Positions 53,335 to 61,512 of a stretch of 64,000 nt of DNA are shown piece after piece. Made by a program: the position numbers and the translations under genes. Within the stretch, counting starts at the first letter, position 1. The number at the start of each line of letters is the position of its first letter. The notes under the pieces are model-generated. The model made no database searches. It worked only from the letters and a program-made list of their open reading frames with translations, and was not told the DNA's origin. The stretch spans positions 806,001 through 870,000 of the forward strand of contig CAVQIT010000008.1 in assembly GCA_963712655.1 (NCBI GenBank), read 5' to 3'. The DNA is from Pollutimonas sp963712655. GTDB lineage: Bacteria; Pseudomonadota; Gammaproteobacteria; Burkholderiales; Burkholderiaceae_B.

Positions 53335-55026
53335 CTATTCGGCCAGCATTTCCACCGGCGCGCTTACCGTTTGCCGGTTGACCGCGCTCAGGATCGCCAG
53401 GAACGACGCCGTCACGATGTCTTCATGTATTCCTACCCCGAAACCGGTCGGCGATTCCCCCAGCCGCAGCTCAACGTAGCTGGCGGCCCGGGTATCGGCG
53501 CCCGTGCCTATCGCGTGCTCATGATAGTCCATGAGCCGGATTCCGGCGTCCAGCGCATTCACGAAGGCGGATATCGCCCCGTCTCCGTGGCCGACCAGAT
53601 TGCGCACTTCGCCGTTTTCTTCGACTTCAACTTCGATTGAAAACTGATGGCCGCTGGCCGCCTTGGGATCGCCGCTAATGCGATGCCGTATCAGTTTCCA
53701 TGGCTGATCCCGGTCCAGATATTCTTCGGTGAAAACGTCAAACACCTTGGCCGAGGTGACTTCCGCGCCGGTTTCGTCCGTAACCCGCTGGATAGCCCGG
53801 CTGAATTCGATCTGCAAACGGCGCGGCAGCACCAGGCCGTGTTCCTGCTCAAGCAAATACGATACCCCGCCCTTGCCCGACTGGCTGTTCACGCGTATTA
53901 CCGCATCGTAGTTGCGGCCCAGGTCGGCGGGGTCGATGGGCAGATAAGGCACTTCCCACAACGTATCTGGCTGCCGCTGGGCAAAGCCCTTCTTGATGGC
54001 ATCCTGGTGCGAACCCGAGAACGCGGTGAAGACCAAGTCGCCCGCGTAGGGATGGCGCGGGTGCACCGGCAACTGATTGCAATACTCCACGCAGCGGCGC
54101 ACTTCGTCGATGTCGGAAAAATCCAGTCCGGGATGGATGCCTTGCGTGTAGAGATTGAGCGCCAGCGTTACCAGGTCTACATTGCCGGTACGTTCGCCAT
54201 TGCCGAACAGGCAGCCCTCGATTCGATCGGCCCCGGCCATGACGGAGAATTCGGCCGCGGCCACGGCGGTGCCGCGGTCATTGTGCGGATGTACGCTAAG
54301 CACGATGCAATCGCGCTGTTTCAGATTGTTGTGCATCCACTCGATCTGATCCGCATACAGGTTGGGTGTCGTCGCTTCGATCGTGGCGGGCAAATTGAAA
54401 ATGATCTTGGATTGCGGGGTCGGCTGCCACACTTGGGTAACCGCATTGCAAACGTCCAGGGCGAATTCGGGTTCGGTCGTGCTGAACACTTCGGGCGAAT
54501 ACTCGTAGCGCCAGGAAGTTTCGGGATGCTGGTTGGTGCATTCCTTGACCAGGCGAGTGCCTTCCACCGCGATTTGCTTGACCTCGTCTTTGCTCATGTT
54601 GAAGACGATTTTGCGGAACGCCGGCGCGCAGGCGTTGTACAGGTGGACGATGGCCGTCTTGGCGCCGGCCGCCGATTCCACCGTGCGGCGGATCAGGTCT
54701 TCGCGCGCCTGCGTCAGCACGATGATCGTGACGTCGTCAGGCACCCGTTTTTCGTCGACCAGCTTGCGCACGAAATCGAAGTCGGTCTGCGAAGCCGATG
54801 GAAAACCGACTTCGATTTCCTTGAAACCGATTTTGACCAGTTGCTCGAAAAAACGCAGCTTGCGTTCGACGCTCATGGGCTCTATCAATGATTGATTGCC
54901 ATCGCGCAAGTCGGTGCTCATCCAGACGGGAGGATGGGTAATGCGCTTGCTGGGCCAGGTGCGTTCGGAAAAGTCGCGGGTAAACGGAACAAACGGACGA
55001 TATTTGTCGGCGGGATTGGAAATCAT
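53335..55026 (-). CDS. leuA: 2-Isopropylmalate synthase (long, E. coli-unlike form)
   Basis: 563 residues from ATG 55026, with AGG 7-8 bases upstream. The HMGL-like TIM barrel has the metal/substrate motif STDLRDGNQSL, the HPHNDRGTAVA metal-binding histidines and GNGERTGN. The C-terminal LeuA regulatory domain, for leucine feedback, ends PVEMLAE. It condenses acetyl-CoA and 2-oxoisovalerate in leucine synthesis. It is monocistronic with a ~270-bp upstream region. Confidence 0.95.
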   Translation of the reverse strand: MISNPADKYRPFVPFTRDFSERTWPSKRITHPPVWMSTDLRDGNQSLIEPMSVERKLRFFEQLVKIGFKEIEVGFPSASQTDFDFVRKLVDEKRVPDDVTIIVLTQAREDLIRRTVESAAGAKTAIVHLYNACAPAFRKIVFNMSKDEVKQIAVEGTRLVKECTNQHPETSWRYEYSPEVFSTTEPEFALDVCNAVTQVWQPTPQSKIIFNLPATIEATTPNLYADQIEWMHNNLKQRDCIVLSVHPHNDRGTAVAAAEFSVMAGADRIEGCLFGNGERTGNVDLVTLALNLYTQGIHPGLDFSDIDEVRRCVEYCNQLPVHPRHPYAGDLVFTAFSGSHQDAIKKGFAQRQPDTLWEVPYLPIDPADLGRNYDAVIRVNSQSGKGGVSYLLEQEHGLVLPRRLQIEFSRAIQRVTDETGAEVTSAKVFDVFTEEYLDRDQPWKLIRHRISGDPKAASGHQFSIEVEVEENGEVRNLVGHGDGAISAFVNALDAGIRLMDYHEHAIGTGADTRAASYVELRLGESPTGFGVGIHEDIVTASFLAILSAVNRQTVSAPVEMLAE

Positions 55027-55236
55027 GGGAATACCTATTTTCGATTTGGATAGTATGCGGCGCAATCACCGGAGCATCTTGCGAAAGCTCGTCAACAACA
55101 ACGGTGATTTGAATACAAGGTGGCTGGAACAGGCTGCCGAACTGCCACGAGACGCTAGGTCCGGCAACCGATCGGTAGTAGCAGCGATAGCGCTGGGGAG
55201 GCAAGCAGAAGGCGCAAGGCATTGCGCTGGACACGT

Positions 55237-55274
55237 AACGCCGAACCGGCAGCGCTGCTGCGGGTTCGGGCGTT
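55237..55274 (-). promoter_or_regulatory. Stem-loop in the leuA leader region
   Basis: AACGCCGAACCGGCAGC (55237-55253) pairs with 55257-55274 with one bulge and one mismatch. It is about 210 bp before leuA and has no T-run. It may be part of a leucine-responsive leader. The rest of 55066-55340 shows nothing else I can support. Confidence 0.3.
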
Positions 55275-55340
55275 ATTGGAGTAAGCGTGTCCGGGAGTCA
55301 TAAGCCGTAGTCAAACATATTTTCAGCGGCTTGGCAACTT

Positions 55341-55889
55341 TTATTGCTTGCTTGCGGCGGGGGCGGCGACTTCGATTAGCGCGACATGGCGCCGCACCAG
55401 TTCGATTTTAGCCGAGCGGCCATTGCCCAGTTCGTACATGGTCCGTTGCAAATCGCCCACGGTAATCGGGTCGCGGCGCTCGTTCCAGACCCAGCGCAAT
55501 ACCTCGAGGGCGGGCGCGGACAGTTCTTGCGCAAGCATGGCGACGGTTTCTTCATTCACCTGTTTCAAGCGGGCGCGCCGTTGCGTGCTCTGCACAAACC
55601 CATACAGAAAATAGGCAATAATAAGCGTGCAGAGCGCCACCACCGCCCACCAGAAAAACGGGTTGTATTGTTTCAGCAATGCAATGGCCTGAACACCCAG
55701 CGCATGTAAACCGCCATAATCAATGTCCCGGCCAAAGGCAACCAGCCGGTTCAGTAGGTCATACCATATCAGGACAACCACGGCGACAACCACGACACAC
55801 ACGATTTTTTGCGTGGCCGTAAGTTTCAGCAGCGTGGTGCGCAGCAAGTTGACGTCTTGACGGGTGGGTTGTTGAGTGTTTGTTTTCAT
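55341..55889 (-). CDS. Inner-membrane hypothetical protein (two spans)
   Basis: 182 residues. Two membrane spans are visible (about 29-46, KIVCVVVVAVVVLIWYDLL; about 76-97, FFWWAVVALCTLIIAYFLYGF). The C-terminal ~85 residues are soluble and contain a possible winged-helix-like stretch (LSAPALEVLRWVWNERRDPITVGDLQRTMYELG). I do not recognise a named family. It is divergent from rpoN with only 16 bp between the starts, so the two promoters must overlap. Confidence 0.75.
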   Translation of the reverse strand: MKTNTQQPTRQDVNLLRTTLLKLTATQKIVCVVVVAVVVLIWYDLLNRLVAFGRDIDYGGLHALGVQAIALLKQYNPFFWWAVVALCTLIIAYFLYGFVQSTQRRARLKQVNEETVAMLAQELSAPALEVLRWVWNERRDPITVGDLQRTMYELGNGRSAKIELVRRHVALIEVAAPAASKQ

Positions 55890-55905
55890 ATAACGTATTT
55901 TAACT

Positions 55906-57324
55906 ATGCAATCGCGTCAGTCTTTAGAACTTCGTCAACATCAGCAATTGGCGTTGACCCCTCAGTTGCAGCAATCAATACGATTCCTGCAGCTGTCGGC
56001 GCAAGAGCTGGAACTGGAAGTGGCCCAGGCCCTGCTTGATAACCCCATGCTGGAGCATGAGGAGGAGTATGACATTGATGTGGCGGTAACGGTAGTCGAT
56101 GAAGTCCCGGCGCACGAAGATCGCTGGACATTGCCGGGTTCGCCCAACCGCGCCGGCAATAATAATGCGGATGACGAACCGACGCGTCCCGAAACGGCCT
56201 TGGCCGAAACTTTGCAGGGCCATTTGTTGCGGCAATTGCACGTGACCCGGGCTCAGCCGCGCGACTGCGCGCTGATAAGCCTGCTGATCGACGAGCTGGA
56301 TCAAAACGGCTATTTGCCCACGCCGCTGGAAGATATCCAGCAATATCTGCCGCCTGAACTGGCGGTCGATATCGATGAACTGCGGTCCGCCTTGTGTTTG
56401 CTGCAATCGTTCGACCCCCCTGGCGTAGGGGCCGTTTCATTGGCCGACTGCCTGTGCCTGCAGCTCCGGCATCCGCAGTTCCTGTCTGAAACGAAGGCGC
56501 CGGCCGCCATTCTGGCGTGCGCGACTGAAATTGCCCGCCATCACCTGGGTGTGCTGGCGTCCGGCAATTTGAATCGGCTGCGCGATGCGCTTGCTTGCGA
56601 CCAGCAAACGTTGCGCGCGGCCCATGCCTTGCTGCTGCGGCTCGAACCCCGGCCGGCGCGGAATTGGGCTGTGTCCACGGCCGATTATGTAACGCCCGAT
56701 GTGGTGATCCGCAAAGTGAAGGACCGCTGGCAGGCCAGTTTGAATCCGGCCATCATGCCCAAGCTGCGCATCAACGCGGTTTATGAGAGCTTGCTGGAGC
56801 AAGCGCCCGCCGCGCCGGCGATGCAGGAGCAGCTTGCGCAGGCGCATGGCTTGATCAAAAGCATGAATCAGCGTTTTGTCACCATTTTGCGCGTTACCCA
56901 GGCGATCGTGGACAGGCAGCAAGAATTTTTTGAGCAGGGCGTGCGCGCCATGCGGCCGTTGCTTTTACGAGACATTGCGCAGGCGCTGGAATTGCATGAA
57001 TCCACCGTATCGCGCGCGACACGGCAAAAGTACGCGCAAACCCCTTGGGGCGCGATCGAGCTCAAGCGGTTTTTCGGGGTGGCGTTGCAAACCGACGACG
57101 GCGAAACGACGTCGGCCACGGCGGTGCGATCGTTGATCCTCAAGCTTGTGGGCGAGGAATCCAGCAAGAAGCCCTTGTCCGATAACCAGATCGCTGTCCG
57201 GCTGGCCGAACAAGGCGTGGTAATTGCCCGCCGCACCGTCGCCAAATACCGCGAGGCGGCGGGCATCGAGCCCGCCATACTGCGCAAGGCGCGAGCAACG
57301 TTGGAGTCTTCGTCCAGCAATTGA
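55906..57324 (+). CDS. rpoN: RNA polymerase sigma-54 factor
   Basis: 472 residues. The N-terminal glutamine-rich activator region I (SLELRQHQQLALTPQLQQSIRFLQL) precedes an acidic region II, a core-binding domain (LIDELDQNGYLPTPLEDI, LQSFDPPGVGA) and the DNA-binding domain. The RpoN box ARRTVAKYRE is at 441-450. It directs transcription of enhancer-dependent genes. The usual rpoN neighbours (lptB upstream, hpf/ptsN downstream) are absent: argC is convergent and a membrane protein is divergent. Confidence 0.96.
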   Translation: MQSRQSLELRQHQQLALTPQLQQSIRFLQLSAQELELEVAQALLDNPMLEHEEEYDIDVAVTVVDEVPAHEDRWTLPGSPNRAGNNNADDEPTRPETALAETLQGHLLRQLHVTRAQPRDCALISLLIDELDQNGYLPTPLEDIQQYLPPELAVDIDELRSALCLLQSFDPPGVGAVSLADCLCLQLRHPQFLSETKAPAAILACATEIARHHLGVLASGNLNRLRDALACDQQTLRAAHALLLRLEPRPARNWAVSTADYVTPDVVIRKVKDRWQASLNPAIMPKLRINAVYESLLEQAPAAPAMQEQLAQAHGLIKSMNQRFVTILRVTQAIVDRQQEFFEQGVRAMRPLLLRDIAQALELHESTVSRATRQKYAQTPWGAIELKRFFGVALQTDDGETTSATAVRSLILKLVGEESSKKPLSDNQIAVRLAEQGVVIARRTVAKYREAAGIEPAILRKARATLESSSSN

Positions 57325-57424
57325 ATGTTGTTGCTGGAGAGCCAAATAAGCCTTTACCTAACCTTCCACGGAAATGAGGGCTACCTCTGGCGCCCCTCTC
57401 TGTGACCAGCCGACATTGCCGTGC

Positions 57425-58351
57425 TTATGCGGCGAGCATCAGGTCCAGGTTCTGCACGGCCGCGCCGGATGCACCTTTGCCGAGGTTGTCGAAGACGGCG
57501 GACAGGAGCACCTGGCCGCGGCTTGCATTAACGAACACGCCCAGCCGCAGGTCGTTGGTTCCGTTCAGCGCCTGCGGATCAAGATGCGTTATCGCGTGCG
57601 CATCCGCAAGCGACATCACCTCGACATGGCGTGCATCCGAGTAATGCTGCGTCAGACACGCGTGCAACCGTCCACCGTCGACACTGGCCGGCAGCAAACG
57701 CAACTCGATCGGCACGGTAAGAACGATGCCCTGCCGATACGCGCCATAGGCCGGCACAAAGAACGGGCGGTTCGCGAGCCCTGCATGCAGCTGGATTTCG
57801 GGTGTGTGTTTGTGCTCAAGCGCCAAGCCGTAGACCTGGGACGGCGCCACGCCAGACGTGCCGCCCGACTCGTACGCATCAATCGCTGTCCTGCCTCCCC
57901 CCGAATAGCCGGAGATAGCGGAAACGGCCACCGGGTAGTCGCGCGGCAGCAGGCCGGCCTGCACGAGCGGCCGCAGCAGGGCAATCGCTCCCGTCGGATA
58001 GCAGCCCGGGTTGGTGACGCGCCGGGCTTGCGCGATCCGCTGTGCATGTTCCTCGGTCATCTCGGGAAAGCCATAAACCCATTCCGGCTGCGTGCGATGC
58101 GCCGAGCTCGCGTCGATCACGCGCACGTCCGGATTCTGGATGAAACCGACCGCCTCGCGTGCGGCCGCGTCCGGCAGGCACAGGATTGCGATGTCGCACG
58201 CGTTGATCGCCTCCGCGCGACGCTGCGGGTTCTTGCGATCGGCAGTCGCCAGTGTCAACAGTCGCAAGTCGTTGCGGTCGCGCAGACGGTCGTGGATTTG
58301 CAGCCCGGTGGTGCCCTGGTCGCCGTCAATGAATACAGTCGGGAAACTCAT
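57425..58351 (-). CDS. argC: N-acetyl-gamma-glutamyl-phosphate reductase, type 2
   Basis: 308 residues. The N-terminal NAD(P)-binding domain (VFIDGDQGTTGLQIHDRL) precedes the catalytic cysteine motif NPGCYPTG (Cys117) and the GYSGGGRTAID loop. Length and pattern fit the shorter type-2 ArgC. It reduces N-acetylglutamyl phosphate to the semialdehyde in arginine synthesis. It is divergent from a LysR regulator gene 122 bp away, which probably controls it. Confidence 0.93.
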   Translation of the reverse strand: MSFPTVFIDGDQGTTGLQIHDRLRDRNDLRLLTLATADRKNPQRRAEAINACDIAILCLPDAAAREAVGFIQNPDVRVIDASSAHRTQPEWVYGFPEMTEEHAQRIAQARRVTNPGCYPTGAIALLRPLVQAGLLPRDYPVAVSAISGYSGGGRTAIDAYESGGTSGVAPSQVYGLALEHKHTPEIQLHAGLANRPFFVPAYGAYRQGIVLTVPIELRLLPASVDGGRLHACLTQHYSDARHVEVMSLADAHAITHLDPQALNGTNDLRLGVFVNASRGQVLLSAVFDNLGKGASGAAVQNLDLMLAA

Positions 58352-58444
58352 GGTGTCGCGCTCCTCGCGGTCGATTATCGGAAAGGGATACCGTATTTTC
58401 TTCGGCCGACTAAAATAGGGAAAGTTGAATTTATTGACGGTCTA

Positions 58445-58461
58445 ATTCAGATTTTCTGAAT
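58445..58461. promoter_or_regulatory. LysR-type operator (T-N11-A palindrome)
   Basis: ATTCAGATTTTCTGAAT is a perfect palindrome with 7-bp arms. It contains the T-N11-A pattern (58447-58459) typical of LysR-family sites. It ends 12 bp before the lysR ATG, a good place for autorepression and for control of divergent argC. Confidence 0.6.
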
Positions 58462-58473
58462 GGAAGAATCAAA

Positions 58474-59385
58474 ATGCGCGAAATTAGCCTTGACCGCCTG
58501 CGTACGCTGGTGGCGATCGCGGATCACGGATCGTTCGCGGCGGCGGCGCGGCTGCTGAGTCTTGCGCCGCCGACCGTCAGCTTGCATATTGCCGAACTGG
58601 AGAGCCGCATCGGCGCGCCCCTGCTGTCCCGCAGGCGGGGGAACGTACGGCCGTCGGCGGTGGGTGAAATGCTGGTGGAGCGGGCGCGCCGCATGCTGGC
58701 CGAGGTCGAGTCGGCGCTGGACGACGTCAGCCGGCAGGTGCAGGGACTGGCCGGGCGCGTACGCCTTGGCGCTTCGACCGGCGCGATCGCGCATTTGTTG
58801 CCGCAGGCCATCGCGCGGCTTAGCAAGCATCGCCCGGACATCGATGTGCAAATCGTGGTGCTTACGTCGCAAGAAACGTTGGCGCGCCTTGCTCAAGGCA
58901 AGCTGGACGTGGGGCTGGTCGCTCTGCCGCAGGCCCCGGTCGAGGGGCTGGCGATCCGGCCTTGGCGTCGTGATCCGGTCATGGCCTTTCTGCCCGCCGA
59001 CTGGCGCTCCCCAGCCCGCGTCACGCCCGCTTGGCTCGCGGCGCAGCCCCTGATTCTCAACGATGCAAGCACTCGCCTCTCGCGGCTTACATCGGAATGG
59101 TTTGCGCTTGGCGGTTACCGGCCCGTGCCGCGCATCGAGCTCAATTACAACGACGCAATCAAGAGCCTGGTCGCCGCCGGCTATGGCGCGGCGCTTTTGC
59201 CGCATGAGGCGGGGGCGCCGCAGTCGGATGCGCGCGTCGCGATGCGTCCGCTGCGTCCTGACGTCTGGCGGGAGCTGGGTATTGCCCATCGCGCCGGGCA
59301 AGCCGAGCGTGCGACCCAGCATGTACTCGACGCATTATGGGAATTCAAGGCGCACGGCGGCGTTGCTCATGACTCAGCCTTATGA
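58474..59385 (+). CDS. LysR-family transcriptional regulator
   Basis: 303 residues. The N-terminal winged helix-turn-helix reads LDRLRTLVAIADHGSFAAAARLLSLAPPTVSLHIAELESRIGAPLL. The C-terminal periplasmic-binding-like effector domain spans about 90-295 (VRLGASTGAIAHLLPQAIARL, GKLDVGLVALP, SLVAAGYGAALLPHE). It is divergent from argC, so regulation of argC or of an arginine-related function is the natural inference. The effector is unknown. Confidence 0.9.
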   Translation: MREISLDRLRTLVAIADHGSFAAAARLLSLAPPTVSLHIAELESRIGAPLLSRRRGNVRPSAVGEMLVERARRMLAEVESALDDVSRQVQGLAGRVRLGASTGAIAHLLPQAIARLSKHRPDIDVQIVVLTSQETLARLAQGKLDVGLVALPQAPVEGLAIRPWRRDPVMAFLPADWRSPARVTPAWLAAQPLILNDASTRLSRLTSEWFALGGYRPVPRIELNYNDAIKSLVAAGYGAALLPHEAGAPQSDARVAMRPLRPDVWRELGIAHRAGQAERATQHVLDALWEFKAHGGVAHDSAL

Positions 59386-59540
59386 GTCATGACTCGAATT
59401 GGCGCGTTTTGGTCGAGTATCGTCGTGGAGATTCGGTCAGGCAGGCGCATCGTCCAGAGGATAAGCGTCTATCGCTGGGTCTAAGAGCGAGCAGGAGGGG
59501 CGATGTTGGGAATTTTCCCCATCCTGGCAGATTTTATTTA

Positions 59541-59586
59541 AATGAGATTGATTTTTATCCTGAGTTAGATAATAATTGTTCTCATG
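59541..59586 (+). promoter_or_regulatory. Possible Fur-controlled promoter of bfd
   Basis: AT-rich sequence directly before bfd. AATGAGATTGATTTTTATC (59541-59559) and GATAATAATTGTTCTCATG (59568-59586) partly match the 19-bp Fur consensus (about 12 of 19 for the second). bfd genes are usually Fur-repressed, so this is plausible. Confidence 0.45.
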
Positions 59587-59859
59587 TTCATTTGCATCTG
59601 TAATGCCATCACCGAGCGACAGGTCCAATCGGCTGTAGCCGAGGGCGCCGCCACGCTGTCCGATCTGCAAGCCACGCTTGGGATTGCAACCTGCTGCGGG
59701 TGCTGCGCGGAAACCGCCAACGAATATTTGCCCGGTGGGCGCTATTGCGGCTTGCCCAACCCGCGCCAGCAAGCCGGCGCGCAAGTGGCCGATGCGGCCA
59801 ATGATTCGGGCGCTGCCGTGCCCGCTCCCATGGTAGCCATTGCGGTTCGCCGTTATTGA
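59584..59859 (+). CDS. bfd: Bacterioferritin-associated ferredoxin
   Basis: 91 residues. Four [2Fe-2S] ligands are visible at the classical positions Cys4, Cys6, Cys38 and Cys41 (MFICICNAITERQV; CCGCCAETANEYL). The first ~55 residues are the Bfd fold, and the Ala-rich tail of ~35 residues is longer than in E. coli. Bfd docks on bacterioferritin and passes electrons to release stored iron. The bfr gene lies 355 bp downstream on the same strand. Confidence 0.92.
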   Translation: MFICICNAITERQVQSAVAEGAATLSDLQATLGIATCCGCCAETANEYLPGGRYCGLPNPRQQAGAQVADAANDSGAAVPAPMVAIAVRRY

Positions 59860-60214
59860 CACGTAAAGTAACAATTTAGGCGTGTATGGCCGGCTTCGTT
59901 TTTCCACGCGGTTTTTCGGCCGGTTGCTGCATTTATCCGGGCCAAAATCCTTGTCGCGCAAACAGCCGGTCCGCATTGCCTCTGCCTATCCGGCGCGAGG
60001 CTGCGTAACCGCAGCAATAAGCCGATTCATTCCTATTCTCAAGCAAGCCCTTGCAAGCCGCGGGCCGGTCATCCTCCGGCTTATTCAAATGGCTGAAAAT
60101 CCCCTGTCTGCATGGTAGCCTTATGGGCAGAACAAGCGGCGATCAGGTGTTGCACGCCTTCGCGTCCGCGGTCGATGTTGTAATCGGCCCTTATTTTTGC
60201 TCAGGAGCATGGCC
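59860..60214. other. Intergenic region between bfd and bfr
   Basis: No gene is convincing here. The only structure I see is a spaced 9-bp inverted repeat (AATAAGCCG ... CGGCTTATT, near 60016 and 60077). The bfr ribosome binding site AGGAG is at 60203-60207. Confidence 0.5.
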
Positions 60215-60694
60215 ATGAAAGGCGATAAAACCGTTATTCAATATTTGAATGCGCAGCTAAAAAACGAACTCACCGCGATCAACCAATATTTTTTGCATGC
60301 GCGCATGCTGAATCATTGGGGTCTGAACAAGCTGGGCAAGCATGAATATGATGAGTCCATCGGCGAAATGAAGCACGCCGACCGCCTGATCGAGCGTATT
60401 TTCATGCTGGACGGATTGCCTAACCTTCAGGACTTGCACAAGCTTCTGATCGGCGAAAACGTGCCCGAGGTGCTGTCCTGCGACCACCAGTTGGAAAGCG
60501 GCGCCCAGGCGACGGTCAAGGAAGCCATGGCCTATTGCGAAACGGTGCGCGATTATGTGTCGCGCGATTTGTTCCAGGATATTCTCAACGACACCGAAGA
60601 GCACATCGATTGGCTTGAAACCCAGATGGAGCTGGTCGAAAAAGTGGGACTGCAAAATTACCTGCAGTCCCAGATGGGCGAATTGAGCGATTAG
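60215..60694 (+). CDS. bfr: Bacterioferritin
   Basis: 159 residues from the second ATG at 60215, chosen because AGGAG lies 7 bp upstream and because E. coli Bfr also begins MKGD. The four-helix bundle carries the ferroxidase ligands (ELTAINQYFLHA, EMKHADRLIERI, EEHIDWLETQ). The heme-binding methionine region sits near FMLDGLPNLQD. It oxidises Fe(II) and stores the mineral in a 24-mer shell. It pairs with bfd upstream. Confidence 0.95.
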   Translation: MKGDKTVIQYLNAQLKNELTAINQYFLHARMLNHWGLNKLGKHEYDESIGEMKHADRLIERIFMLDGLPNLQDLHKLLIGENVPEVLSCDHQLESGAQATVKEAMAYCETVRDYVSRDLFQDILNDTEEHIDWLETQMELVEKVGLQNYLQSQMGELSD

Positions 60695-60777
60695 GCGTTT
60701 GTTTGCAGGCCTTGGGCGGGCGCCGCCGGATTGTGCGAGCCAAGCCCGCCTGCGATGCCCAGGCTGTGAACCGGCCT

Positions 60778-61437
60778 CTAGAAGTTCTTGGCGGGGCAGT
60801 CGGCCGTGCGGCCCCAAGCGCCATTAGGTTCGCAATATTTATTTCGTGCGGCCCATGCACAGCTAGGACGGTCAAAGAAGCTTTGGGCGCTGCAGGCTTG
60901 AAGATCTTGGCGCAAGCTGGCTTGCCAGGCCTGATTGCTTGTGGCGGGCCGGGCGCCCGGCACAGGCGGAGGCGGTGGAGGGGCAACTTCAATAGGCTGC
61001 AAAGGCTGTTGTTGCTGCCCGTTGAAGCCGCCGGCGCCCAGGCCAAGATCGCCGACATCGGCAATTCCATGGAATGTTTCAGTATTGCCCGACTGGGCGA
61101 TCTGGACGGCTTCGTCCATAGTGATCGGCGTGGTTGCGAGTTCGATTGCGGCGGTTGATTTGGTTTCGTCCAGGGACTGCTGGGGTATTTCCCAGGCAAC
61201 TTGCACCGGCCCCTCGGGTACGCCTTGCTGGCCGTTGACCAAAGGCTGCGGCGGCTGGGCGACGAAGGGCAAGCCATTGGCATCGAGCACCGGTACGGTG
61301 GAGGCTTCGGCGGCGGCTTCGATCGGGGGCGTAGCCGGGCCGTGAGCCACCAGCCAGTCGCCTAATTGCAGGCCGCCCCAGGCGGAAGCGCCCGCGGTTA
61401 CCGCCAAAACTACAAAAATGAAACGCCAGGACATCAA
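60778..61437 (-). CDS. Secreted or membrane-anchored hypothetical protein
   Basis: 219 residues. An N-terminal signal or anchor (WRFIFVVLAVTAGASAWGGL) precedes a long Pro/Gln/Ala linker with a PPPPPPP run near residue 150. A compact Cys-containing C-terminus follows (LRQDLQACSAQSFFDRPSCAWAARNKYCEPNGAWGRTADCPAKNF in sections). The final ~45 residues hold four cysteines and look like a small conserved domain with a TonB-like or periplasmic layout. I do not recognise the family. It lies downstream of prfC, on the same strand. Confidence 0.65.
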   Translation of the reverse strand: MMSWRFIFVVLAVTAGASAWGGLQLGDWLVAHGPATPPIEAAAEASTVPVLDANGLPFVAQPPQPLVNGQQGVPEGPVQVAWEIPQQSLDETKSTAAIELATTPITMDEAVQIAQSGNTETFHGIADVGDLGLGAGGFNGQQQQPLQPIEVAPPPPPPVPGARPATSNQAWQASLRQDLQACSAQSFFDRPSCAWAARNKYCEPNGAWGRTADCPAKNF

Positions 61438-61512
61438 TTACCCTCTGTCTGGGAAGAAACCCCAGTATATAAGCTGGGTTCTTCGGAAAAAAGCAGCCGG
61501 TAGATGAACCGT

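Noticed and set aside
54737..55234. 165-residue minus-strand ORF across the leuA start
   Set aside because: Out of frame with leuA and mostly overlapping it. Its Tyr/Arg-rich start could be a leader peptide, but there are no clustered leucine codons to support leucine attenuation.
59447..59515. tRNA-like sequence (CGTCCAGAGGATAAG) after lysR
   Set aside because: The D-arm-like piece is not followed by an anticodon stem or a T-loop (no GTTCGA), and no cloverleaf can be drawn.
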